Below, in pieces: positions 10,217 through 19,677 of a DNA stretch of 22,414 bases. Source of the DNA: Acanthamoeba castellanii str. Neff. Lineage: Eukaryota > Discosea > Longamoebia > Acanthamoebidae. The notes beneath the pieces are model-generated. The model saw only the letters and a program-made list of their open reading frames with translations, did no database searches and was not told the DNA's origin. Position numbers and translations under genes: made by a program. The DNA lies in the NCBI RefSeq assembly GCF_000313135.1, contig NW_004457302.1, positions 35,058-57,471 on the forward strand. Reading direction: 5' to 3'. Numbering within the stretch: position 1 is the first letter of the stretch; every line of letters starts with the position of its first letter.

Positions 10217-10612
10217 GCTTTCTTCTCTCTGTCACGCTCCAATCTGATGGTGTAATCTGTGCGGTTGAGATTTTCGTGAATTCGAAGTGCCACTTTCTTC
10301 TGTGCTGGCGAAAAAAACATTTTCATTTTCATTTCTTGCGAGCAACTGGTCGCTGTGATTTGGCCACTTGGCGCGAACCAGCGAGCTCGGGAAGGTGACG
10401 AAGTGTGGATCTCGTCACTATTAACTGGGCAATATCGCCTTGTTCCGCCCAATCAGCCCATCTGGCAAGACTCCTTTTCTCCGCGATGGGTTTCCGCCCA
10501 ATCGGACCACTGCCTAACCAACAATAAATGCTAAACCTCCAACACGTCGGTGAAGACCCATTGCACCACAACCCACCAGCAAGAGCTTCAGCCCGGTGGC
10601 CGCTCCTGCAGC
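10217..10612. promoter_or_regulatory. Divergent intergenic region between the p47 and glycosidase genes
   Basis: A 396-bp non-coding gap between two oppositely oriented ATGs, more AT-rich than its flanks. It holds two copies of TCCGCCCAATC, at 10444-10454 and 10493-10503, each with a CCAAT core, and an E2F-like TTGGCGCGAA near 10369-10378. No clear TATA box is seen. A bidirectional promoter is inferred from gene orientation; the motif assignments are by eye only. Confidence 0.5.
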
Positions 10613-12245
10613 ATGACCCGACCGATCCCCCTCGCGCTGCTCCTCGTTGTTGTCGTCGTGTTGTCGGCTTTGGTCGTTGTGGGCCCTCTCAGCGCCGAGG
10701 CGCTCGTGCAGCAGGCGCAGTCGGCCGAGGTCTTCGCCGACAGCGTCTGCGTCAACACGCACTTCGGCTACGCCGGTACGGCCTGGGTCACCAACGGCAC
10801 GCTTCTCATCGAGCTCATCGCCGAGGCCGGCATCCGCAACATCCGCGAAAGCTTCGATGAAGTGGGCCTCGCTCTGGCGGCCAAGGGCATCAAGATGAAC
10901 TACGGCATCGCCGAGCTGGACTGGAACACCGACAGCAACATCGACACCACGCGCCAGATCGTGGCCGGGATCAAGGAGGCCATCAACAATGGGTTCCTCA
11001 TCGACGCCATCCTGGGCGTCAACGAACCCGACATCATGTGGTCTCCAAAGAACATTGTACGTTGCATCTATTCGTTTCGTGAAGCTATGGTGGGATGAGA
11101 CTGACCATGAGACCAGACATACAATGGGCAAGGGTTCCCGCAGGGACCGATGGACTACATGCGCGACCTCCACACTCTCGTCCGTGCCGACCCGTTCTTC
11201 GACGATCGGTGGATCGTCGGAGCGCCGGTGTCGGTGTTCGACGTGCTGCCGGCCAACTGCTGCAGCCAGTGGGTCGACTTTGGCGACATGCACCCGTACC
11301 CCTTCGACGGCAACTACCTGGCCGAGACGTGGGAGACCTATGACACCATCTACCGCTATTTCTACTTCTCCAACCAGGTGCTTGCTCATCCCCCCCCCTC
11401 TCGCTATACTGGTTCTACACATTCATCATCATCACCATCACTAACAACCAGTCTCTCATGCACGAATGCAGCCGTCGGTGAACCTGGACCAGTACCCGCA
11501 GCAGTGGACCAGGTGCAAGGCGTTCTACCCCGACCGGCCCTTCTTCGTCACCGAGACGGGCTACACCACCAAGTCCGTCGACGGCACGTCGATCCGCGCG
11601 CACGGCCTCTACGTCAACCGCATCTTCACCGAGTACTTCCGCCTGGGCATCCGCCGCACATGCATCTACTCGCTCCTCAACGACCACGACGACCCGGCCG
11701 ACCACGAGTCCAACTTCGGCCTCCTCTTCGCCGACTACTCGCCCAAGCCCGGCTTCACCGCCCTCAAGAACCTCATGGCCCTCGTGCGCAGCGACTGGGC
11801 GCCCTCCGCCACCCAGCTGAGGCCGCCCACTTACGCGCTGGCCACGCTCGACTTTGGCCTCAACGTGAGCGCCGTGGGCGACTACGATCGCACCGACTAC
11901 GTGCACCACCTGCTCCTGCAGAAGCCCGACGGGTTGTTGCTGCTGCTGCTGTGGCACGAGATCTCGGCCGAGGATGTGAGCGATCGGCGACAGGTCTTCC
12001 CGCCGCTCATGCCCACCGTGCTCACGCTGCCGACGGGTTACGAGGTGCGCGTGTTTGCGCCCAACGACGGACCGGGCCCGAGTGGGAACTACACGGTCGA
12101 TGGGCGGTCGAGCTTCACCGCGGGCGAGACGCGCATCGAGCTGCTCGTGCCGGACCACGTCATCGTGCTCCAGCTCAAGAAGGAGGCCGCCACGAGCTTG
12201 TCGGCCAGCGCGAAAGCCTCGTCGTGGGCCACCTTCATGTTTTGA
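10613..12245 (+). CDS. Secreted or signal-anchored clan GH-A-like glycoside hydrolase
   Basis: A 492-residue protein in three exons (10613-11056, 11117-11377, 11472-12245), all phase-0 junctions. The ATG at 10613 leads straight into a hydrophobic signal sequence (about residues 6-24, Leu/Val-rich, ending near GPLSAEA). An in-frame ATG at 10550 would only add a polar extension. The barrel shows clan GH-A landmarks: ILGVNEPD with the likely acid/base Glu138, DMHPYPFDG with His207 and Tyr209, and FFVTETGYTT with the likely nucleophile Glu263, a spacing of 125 residues. A C-terminal beta-rich region follows (about 400-490). I cannot assign a GH family or substrate; extracellular or lysosomal polysaccharide degradation is the general expectation. 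It is divergent from the p47 gene and converges with the first F-box gene, 78 bp away. Confidence 0.75.
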
Positions 12246-12323
12246 TAGTGGTACACAATTTCATTGTATTTTGTAAGCTTTAGTTTTGTGCGTGGTTGTG
12301 CCCAAAACCAAAAAAGTGACCTC

Positions 12324-13866
12324 TCACCAAATGGCCTTCCTCTCGCGGGTCTTGATCACGAAGATCTCTCGGCGCGCGGTGTTGTGGAGGGTGGTGAAGC
12401 ACCCGTACGAGTACCACGCGAACGACGCGTTGAAGAAGCCCGGCGCCCACCCTCGCCTCTTATCCTGCAGCAGCCCACCATCCCCACTCACATCAGGGAC
12501 GAAAGAAGAACGAAGAAGAACGAAGATGAACGAAGAGGCAGCGTACGCTGTCGAACTGATAACCGATTCCGAGGTCGTCAGGTCGACCAAACGTTTCGGC
12601 GTGCTCGTCAACGAAGCTGTAGATGGGACGTTCGCCAGGCGCGAAGGTGGTAGCGGGGGGCGGAATCCGGAGGCGCACGAACGGCTTGAAATCGGACTCT
12701 TCGCCCACGTCCGGTGAGAGGTAAATCTCGTCCTTCTTCTCGTCCCCTACGCTTGGGAGGCCCAGCTGCTCCAGCAACTCACTCCGCTTCCTGCCACCGC
12801 CACCGCCACCAACAACCCACATCAACGATCAATCCGATCAATCCGATCAACCGCACATCTCACGACACGACACGACACGACATGACACGACATGACACGA
12901 CCAACGACACGACACGACACGACACGACCAACGACACGACAATACTTACTTGTTAGAAACGGCGTAGCAGAAGCGGGCGAGGGTGATGGTCGCGTGCTTG
13001 GTTGTGGTCCCGATTCTCACCCGGTCGGTCAGCCGGGGCACGTGTCCATTCCTGCAATTCCTCTATTAATCAGAGAATCAAGTGAAACGAGGAGGCGGGG
13101 GGGGGGGCGGTGGTTACGTGTGGAGGAAGGCCAAGTGGAGGGCCATGCGGTGGTGGCGCAAACCCACCTCGGATTGGTGGTGCAGGTGGGGCAGAGCCAC
13201 GACGCTGAACTGGGCGTCCGTGATCTCGAACTCGCCGTCCTCGTCCTCGTCCGCGGCCGGGTCCCCCTCCCACACCGACTCCCAGTCGGTGAGCGTGCTT
13301 GGGAATCGGGCGTCCTGGTCGCGCGGCATTCTCAGCATTCCACGACTCACCTCCGCGTAGCGGCCGAACCACGCCTTCCCCTCCTCCTTGCCTGCCACGT
13401 CATCATGGCCGGGTCCGGTTAGTAAATAATTCTCAAATAGCAGAAATGTTAATAAAATGAAGAAAAACAAACATTTAACACTTGACAAACAATAATAATA
13501 CCGTTGAGGAAGGGCGGGCCGTAGAGGCTGAGGAAGCGCGGCTTCCACAGGCAGTCGGCGGAGGCGAGGTCGCCCCAGCGGCGGCTCACGGCGCGCTGGC
13601 GCACGAGGTCCTCCGTGTCGAGGAAGCTGAGCACACATAGGCCCGTGTCCGGGTCCAGGCTCTCCAGCAGCCCCCAGCCCCGGCCATGGCACCACGCGGG
13701 TCGCCAGAGCTTCTTCTTCATCCGTTCTTGTTCCTCTCCTGGCGCGCTTGCCTGTGGTGGTGCAGCTGCTTTCTTGTGCTCCGTCCCCGAGCTTAGCGTC
13801 CTCTTCCTCCACTGGCCTTTCCTTTCGCTTTTGCGCAGCCGTTGCCTCCGTGGGAGGCCTCTCCAT
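12324..13866 (-). CDS. F-box protein with an uncharacterised C-terminal region (first of a divergent F-box pair)
   Basis: A probable SCF ubiquitin-ligase substrate adaptor. Exons: 13866-13813, 13751-13502, 13391-13118, 13051-12950, 12790-12547, 12464-12324; 354 residues. The F-box (about residues 46-90) reads LLESLDPDTGLCVLSFLDTEDLV then RAVSRRWGDLASADCLWKPRF. The rest contains WFGRYAEVSR, a short acidic run DEDEDGEFE, and a Trp/Phe-rich end (APGFFNASFAWYSYG). I do not recognise this region; a beta-sandwich substrate-binding domain is possible but unproven. The start is the weak point. The ATG at 13866 has a strong context (ACAAGATGG) and needs a 61-nt intron (13812-13752, donor GTGGAG, acceptor CACAG) that restores frame exactly. 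The conservative alternative is the in-frame ATG at 13721, which still keeps the whole F-box. All other junctions are phase-consistent. Confidence 0.72.
12861..12942 (+). repeat. Degenerate CACGA/CATGA pentamer array in an F-box gene intron
   Basis: About 80 bp of CACGA units with CATGA and CCAACGA variants, filling half of the intron 12949-12791 next to its donor. The transcribed strand reads TCGTG. A short CAATC/CGATCAAT repeat precedes it near 12824-12850. Confidence 0.9.
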
Positions 13867-13968
13867 CTTGTCTTTTGTCACAAGATGTATTTTACCTCCG
13901 AAGCTATCAACATTTCTTCGAAGAAATGGAAGGAAGTGAAAAAAAGACCCAACATAAAGAAAGAACCG
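13867..13968. promoter_or_regulatory. Very short shared upstream region of the two F-box genes, with two inverted repeats
   Basis: AT-rich spacer between head-to-head genes. It includes an inverted repeat CATCTTGT/ACAAGATG (13864-13871 and 13880-13887, 8-bp loop), whose arms contain the minus-strand ATG at 13866 and a plus-strand ATG at 13885. It also holds a perfect 18-bp palindrome CATTTCTTCGAAGAAATG at 13911-13928. A regulatory role is inferred from position only. Confidence 0.5.
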
Positions 13969-16900
13969 ATGCACTGCCGCAAGCGGCTCCGCTCCGACCC
14001 TGCCTACGCTCGCGTGGGGCCAGACACCACGCACTCTGTTCAGCTGACCACTCTCCCCGACCTGGTCCTCCACCACATCATTTCGTACCACCGCCCCCCC
14101 CTCCGTTGGGCCATTTTATTGATTATTTATTATTTATTTTCATCTTTTTTGCAGTGGACTCGAGTGGAAGGACGCCGTTGCTCTGCGGCAGGTCGATCGC
14201 GCCTGCCAGCTGCTCGTCCTGCGTGACCACCGGCCGCTCCGATTCGTTCTGGTTGTGCTCCTTCCGCGCGTGCTCGATGCCCTGCCCCAGGATCGTGTCA
14301 CCTCGCCCTTCCATGGTGCGGTTTTAAATTATGTCAACTTTTACTGGGCGGTGATTGGTGTGTTTGACTATGTGAGACTCACTCGTGATTGGTTGCATGA
14401 CAGCGGTGTATTGGGATTGGTTCAAGGCGGCGCAAACGCGCGACTTTGCCACGCGAGCACCACTTGTTGACGACCACGACGAGTGCGACGACGACGAAGA
14501 AGAAGAGGACGATTTTGAGCCGCTCGAAACCGACGAGCTCGAGCTGCTGCAACGGGACGCATTGCAGATCGCTCCTCCTTCCGTCGCTGACGGCGGTGAT
14601 GACGCTGCGATGGACCTTGAGCCCATCACCGAAGGAGATGACAACGACGACGATGAAGGAGAGGACACTGATGATGATGGTGACGATGATGACGAGGATG
14701 TTGGTGAAGGTGCCAATGACAAGGTGAAGCTGGAGCTGGAGCACCTGCAGGCGTGGAGGCTGCAGATCGAGGCGCGCCTGCACCAGCTCTCCATCGAGGA
14801 GCCCAACTACTGGCGCAGCGACGCAAGGAGCCACCAGATCCACAACAGCTACGCCGCCGGCCCCTGCCGGGCGGGCAATGAAGGCCGGGGATGGAGCGAG
14901 GAGAAGATGGCCATCATCGTTTCGATCATCAAAAAGGTTTCGTATATCTCTCTAAAATCTGTATATGCACATATTTTATGTATACACGTATATGTTATGT
15001 TGGTGGACAGTATGTGAGGGTGAAGGCGCACGTCAGGTTCGAGGGCGAAGAGGCGATCAACGTCGCCTGCATTCTCGAGCTGTGCGCTCCTGGCGGTGGT
15101 GGATGGACACTGAGCCTTGTACGTCTTCGCTTCGCCCTGGCCATGGCCCACGCAATGTTCGGATTGTTGTAAGGTGTGAGCGTTGTGCGAGACCAGGCGG
15201 AGCGGGGAGGCCACGACAACTTCAGACCCGCCTCCCGACTCAGGATCGATCGCAGAACAGAACGGGGCTGCTACGTGCACCTCTTAAACTGGCACTCCGA
15301 GGGTACCCGCGCTCGTGGCGAGCTTGTGATGAGGTGGTGGTGAATGAACTAATCTTTCTTTCTTGCCTTGACAACAGCCTACATTTCTGATAACATTGTC
15401 AATACGGAGCTGTTGGTCGAGGTGGCGCGTGCGCTGGGCATCCCTGATTGGTCGCCGGATGAGTACGTGTCCAACATGTTGATTGGCATCTCCGCCCTTG
15501 TCATGACGAGCTCCGCCACACTAGACTAAACTAAACTAAACTGCATGGGGGGCAGAATCGTCCGTTTTCTGCTGGACTGCGCACAATGCCGCGCAGCACC
15601 TCCTGCCGCGTTTCCCAAGATGACATCGTACGTAGCACCTGATTCTCATTTATTTACATTTGCAGAAACATATACATGAACTTTATATATACTGAGTTTG
15701 TGTGTTGCAGGAGTGCAGAGGAGGTAGACGATACGTTCCCCACGCTGGCCAAGGTCTGGGCGAGGCTAGGGGACGAGGACCAGTTCTTTTCTGCTTCGGT
15801 CGACCGCTACCCTGTGGCCACGCTTGAGCCACTTCTGCGCGCAGGTAACGCACACGACACACACGCACCACACCCGCATTCATTTCATCAACGTTGCATG
15901 GCACACAGTGCAAAGAATGCAGTTTCACCTGCAGAAGCCGTGCGTCGTACGCGTTGGAGCGGAGGTTGACTACGTTGCCTTTGCTGACATCCAACGCATA
16001 CTGCCCCGCATCACGCTAGGCACCAGTACACACCGTAGCATCAGTTGTGCCATCCTTCATTCATTCATTCTTTGATGATGATCAAACAAGCTAGGAAGCC
16101 TCTATTTGTGTGTGTATATATATATATGTTTACATGTTTATATGTACACTCTCACTCTATGTGTGACAGCGACTGCGGCCATGGTGGCCAGCAACGAGTA
16201 CGAGGGAGAATCGTACGCTTGGGGTAGCGCCCGCCTTCGCACTGGTGAGACACCCTCGGGTACGCGTGCCATCTCGTCGCGTCACGTGGGTGCGGTGTTG
16301 CGTGCGTGTGCGTGTGCGCCATTATTAAATCGTGTGTTCACTCTCTCATTAGAGAGCGTGCGCATTGACTGTAAGATGAGCACTATTGTTCGCCAAAACG
16401 ACCGCACAGAAGTTTTGGTGGAGCTGGCCGCCCGAACCTATTCTCTGGCGGTCGGTGAACGGTACTATCCCTACAGATATCATGTGGCAAATGCAGACAA
16501 TCACTTACTGATGCTGTCGCACACGCACACGCACCACGCACACGCACACGCACACGCACACGCACACGTACCACACACACACACACACACACACCAACGC
16601 AGGTTTGGGCTGTCGTGTGGGCAAGGCAAGACGGTGATGGCCTATTTCACCGGCAGCGAATTCCTACACAGGAGACACCTGCCCGGGGACCTGGACCTCC
16701 CCAAGAGCATCGACCCTACGTTCTTCGATGAACTCGCGCGCTCGGTCGGCGCCATGCCCCCGGACGTCCGTGACAGTGAGGCGGCTGATGATAACAACGA
16801 AGCAGAAGCTGAAGCTGAAGCCACCAGCCAGAGCCAGCTGACGGCGGAGGCCGAGAGGCGCGTGCGCATGGCCATGGTTCTGGCCGTGTGCGTTCTGGGA

Positions 16901-17153
16901 CCGGCCACGCGCTACGACGGTCTGCACCAGCCCGCCCCGGAAGACTTCTTTGTACGCCGCACGCGCCACCCGAATCCATCACACGCCACACGCCACACGC
17001 CACACGCACCGTTCTTTCTTCTCAGCACCGGCTGTGGGGCTGCTGCAGGACGGACACAAGCCGATCGCGTGGTTCCACCACGACCCGGCCGAGGAGGTCT
17101 TTGCGTGCTGCCTCCACAACTGGTTGGACGAACAGACCTTCGGCTTCTCTTGA
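13969..17153 (+). CDS. F-box-like protein with an acidic region and a long uncharacterised C-terminus
   Basis: Thirteen exons give 689 residues: 13969-14084, 14155-14315, 14404-14936, 15011-15118, 15197-15302, 15378-15462, 15556-15627, 15711-15844, 15909-16025, 16170-16244, 16353-16461, 16603-16951, 17049-17153. Every junction keeps frame. The N-terminal F-box-like helix set (about 26-65) is LTTLPDLVLHHIIS then GLEWKDAVALRQVDRACQLLV. A strongly acidic Asp/Glu stretch (roughly residues 100-195) follows, then a short coiled-coil-like helix (LELEHLQAWRLQIEARLHQL). The remaining 450 residues match nothing I recognise; they include a second acidic Glu/Ala run (EAEAEAEA) and end DEQTFGFS. The ATG at 13969 is preferred; an in-frame ATG at 13885 would add 28 lysine-rich residues and leave almost no promoter. 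The last acceptor is taken at 17048, because the AG at 17028 breaks frame. Confidence 0.68.
15524..15541 (+). repeat. ACTAA pentamer repeat in an F-box gene intron
   Basis: ACTAGACTAAACTAAACTAA-type repeat shortly before the acceptor at 15555. ACTAA resembles a branch-point core, so several candidate branch sites lie in tandem here. Confidence 0.6.
16519..16593 (+). repeat. CACACG / CA microsatellite in an F-box gene intron
   Basis: ACACGC units grading into a pure (CA)n run immediately upstream of the acceptor at 16602. It fills half of the intron 16462-16602. Confidence 0.9.
16979..17005 (+). repeat. Short CACACGC heptamer array in an F-box gene intron
   Basis: About four CACACGC units in the intron 16952-17048. 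This is the reverse complement of the 21-copy heptamer at 6601-6754. In both host genes the transcribed strand carries the C-rich form. Confidence 0.85.
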
Positions 17154-17261
17154 AGTTGTTGTGTGGATGGAAGCAAGCTGTTCGTTCGGTCCACCGTGAG
17201 CTTCACAGCAGGGAGCCCATCGAAATAGTTTTATAAAACAGCCACATATTCGCACACTTAT

Positions 17262-18543
17262 TTATGGAGCATAGCCATATATATGTACCTTCTCGCCCGG
17301 TCGGATGAGGCCAAACAGCCGCGTGTCGCCGGACACACGGTCCTGTGCAACAACGAACGGATAGATGGAGAGTGAGCTACGCCGCCCACCAAGCGCCGAG
17401 GGGACGGGGGACGGGCGTACGAGCATGGCGCGCCGTTGGACGATGTCGTTCATGAGGGCGGCAGGGATCCAACCACGGTTCACCAGCACGATGGTCCTAA
17501 ATGGGCGGTGACCCGACACACACGACACACACGACACACACGACACTCAGTGCATTGCCCCGAAGCCAAACACGGGGGCGAGGGTGGTGGTGGGTACCCA
17601 TCGTCGGAGCGGCGGAAGGGGGTGAGCAGGAGGCCGCCGTTTTGGCCGTCGCGCGTGCGGGGCCGCACCACGAACTCGCGCACGGGGTCGAACTTGCCGC
17701 TCACCTCCACGTGCCGAAACTCGAAATCCCTCAGGGTCTCATCCCTGGCGAGTTGCGTGTTGCCCGTCGCGTGTCGTGCGTGAGACGCGCGTGTCGCATA
17801 GTGTGGTGCGTGTGTGCGTGCGTGCGGCGGTGCGGTGGTTAGGTCGCACGGATCGTGGCGAGTGGCAGATGGCGAGGTACGTGAGGTGGGGCGGCAGGTC
17901 GACGGTGGGTTCGAGCAGGCGCTCCTTGCGGTACCGGATCATTTCCTTCTTCTCCTGCCATCGATAGACCTGTGTGCGGTGTGTGCGGTGATGAACGCTC
18001 AGAGACATGTTCGTACGAAGCTCCACAGAGAGAGTGAAGACAATCGGTCGACGGACGGAAGCAGCGTGCCTGCCAGGTGCCCAGGCAAACGGTGATGGCG
18101 GGAAAGATCCAGAACCACGCGGCCAGGCCGCCCTCCATCACTTGGCCCGCTTCACCGCTGGCGGGTTTCGTGGCCGCGGCCTTGTTGCCGCCGCCGACAA
18201 AGTTCTTCAGGTCCTGCTGCCGCGCGGCGATGTCCTCCCTGGACTCTGTTCGACGTGTTTCGTTATTTATTATTTATTATATTTATGGATTGTTTATTTT
18301 ATTCGACTGTGGTGCTGTGGTACCATTTGCAAAGGAGCGGAGTGGTGCACGGCCAAGGGAACTGCGGGGCGGCATGGCCAGACGAAGGCCCGTAGGGCCA
18401 CTACGCGCTTTGGGCGGGCACCCTCCCAGGCGGGCCGCAGTAAAGAGGGAGCGGCACTGCTGACTGCTCTGGCGAGCCGGCAGTGAAGTTAATTTGCCCA
18501 AGGCAGGTAGCGAAGACTGCCAGCAACGTTGCTGCTGCCTCAT
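17262..18543 (-). CDS. SURF1: SURF1, cytochrome c oxidase assembly factor, apparently C-terminally truncated
   Basis: An inner-mitochondrial-membrane protein needed for early COX1/heme a assembly. Exons: 18543-18324, 18245-18070, 17969-17881, 17744-17598, 17496-17421, 17342-17262; 262 residues. Residues 1-73 are Arg/Ser/Gln-rich without acidic clusters, a good presequence; an upstream in-frame ATG at 18606 is possible. The first membrane helix (about 113-131) ends with the family hallmark CLGTWQ followed by VYRWQEKKEMI. Next come FEFRHVEVSGKFD, GGLLLTPFRR, and TIVLVNRGWIP, all diagnostic. After GLIRPGEK the frame reads nine more codons into intron-like sequence and stops at 17262. The expected F-P-N / W-x-x-D block and the second membrane helix, about 90 residues, are not found. 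One intron is GC-AG (18069-17970). SURF1 identity is firm; the missing end could be a real truncation, an assembly gap or a lost exon. Confidence 0.85.
17514..17546 (+). repeat. CGACACACA nonamer array in a SURF1 intron
   Basis: Three perfect CGACACACA units plus a partial fourth in the intron 17597-17497, close to the acceptor on the transcribed strand. Confidence 0.9.
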
Positions 18544-18663
18544 CTTCTCTTCTGGTGCTGCTTTTTCTTTTGCTGGCGTTACGCGCCTAATGCTAACTCG
18601 CAGCATACCAGGAAAAGAAAAAAGGTCGTGAAGAAAGGAAACCAAAAGGAAAATTCGACAACA
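18544..18663. promoter_or_regulatory. Shared upstream region of SURF1 and the small orphan gene
   Basis: 120 bp between divergent ATGs, or 57 bp if SURF1 starts at 18606. It is AT-richer and A/T-run-rich beside the plus-strand ATG. No recognisable TATA box or CCAAT core stands out. Promoter function is inferred from orientation. Confidence 0.4.
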
Positions 18664-19296
18664 ATGGACGAGGAGGCGAAAGAGGAGCGCTTCGTGGAGG
18701 AGGCACCGCACCACGCGGGCGCAGGTGGGCCAACGAGGCCTCCACGTCAGCTGGTTCTTCGCACTGCACCCGCCTCGCGACGTGCCATCGTGCTGCTGGG
18801 GGTGCCGACCTCCACCTCTCCTACTCGCGTGCCCTCGTTTTTTTCCTTCTTCCGCTTCTTTTCTTTTGCTCACCTCGCGTGGGCCGCCAGGGCGAAGCGG
18901 CGACGGTGGAGAGGGAGGTCCCCCTCGCGTCCCTGGTGGGCTGGGGCGCCACCAACCTCGGCATCGACCTCAACTTTGGCCGTACGCCCACCCTTGCCTT
19001 GAAGCTGATGGCGGTTGTGACGCTGACGGTGGTGGTGGTACCGCGGTCGACTACGAATTGTATGTGTGTGTGTGTGTGTAGCGGGAGTGCCGGGACTGTT
19101 CTTTGCGACGCGGCGAGCGTCGGAGGTGAGCGACGTGCTTCTGCGCACCCTCAGCCTCATGCGCGACGAACGCGAGCGAGAGACGGCGAGCGCACCGTCA
19201 CCAGCGGAAGAAGCAGAGGCAGGGGACGAGGCGCAGGTGACCATCTCCATCGAGCCCGTGCGGCCCGTCCCACCCTACGCGGGCACCAAATACTGA
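18664..19296 (+). CDS. Small uncharacterised protein, divergent from SURF1
   Basis: I do not recognise this protein. The model has three exons (18664-18724, 18898-18981, 19082-19296) and 119 residues. Exon 1 is acidic (MDEEAKEERFVEEAP). Exon 2 gives VEREVPLASLVGWGATNLGI, a mildly hydrophobic stretch too polar to be a confident membrane helix. Exon 3 gives GLFFATRRASEVSDVLLRTL, an amphipathic helix, then an acidic linker and the C-terminus PPYAGTKY. The acceptor at 18897 (AAG) is chosen because the nearer CAG at 18890 breaks frame. The second intron ends in (TG)n directly against its TAG acceptor. Head-to-head position with SURF1 hints at a mitochondrial role, but this is only a guess from context. 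Confidence 0.6.
19057..19079 (+). repeat. (TG)n run abutting a splice acceptor
   Basis: Alternating TG directly precedes the TAG acceptor at 19079-19081 in the small orphan gene, taking the place of a usual pyrimidine tract. Confidence 0.9.
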
Positions 19297-19396
19297 ATTA
19301 ACGCGCAACTCGGTCTCGTGGCGAGGAAATGTGTTGTTTGTTTGCTGCTCGTTGCGTCATCAAGAAGAATGCAGCCACCCGCGTTCGTCATGTCTC

Positions 19397-19634
19397 TTAG
19401 AGGAACTCGATGCCTTCGAACCTGTTGTGATGGCCATCAGATGATGAAGAAGAGGCAAGAAGAATGAATGGGTGAGTGCCAGAGAGAGAATCTGTTTGCA
19501 AATTGCAGAGAGGCAAGGCGTACTTGACGTTGCCGACGAGGGTCTCCTCCAGCAATACTCGGCCTTCGAGATCGAACACCATGATGTCTAGCGTGGTGCA
19601 CCGGCACAAGTTGTGAGCATCAAAGTGGGCAACA

Positions 19635-19677
<43 letters not shown>

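Noticed and set aside
11150..12283. 377-codon plus-strand ORF in another frame of the glycosidase
   Set aside because: It loses the VTETGY catalytic block and becomes Arg/Pro/His-rich after the second exon. The spliced frame gives coherent protein.
13911..13928. Heat-shock element in the F-box spacer
   Set aside because: The palindrome has TTC and GAA directly abutting, not TTC-NN-GAA or GAA-NN-TTC spacing, so it does not fit the standard element.
13885..13968. Upstream start for the second F-box gene (28 extra residues)
   Set aside because: It is in frame, but the added part is Lys-rich and AT-rich like a leader, and would leave 18 bp to the opposite start codon. Kept only as an alternative.
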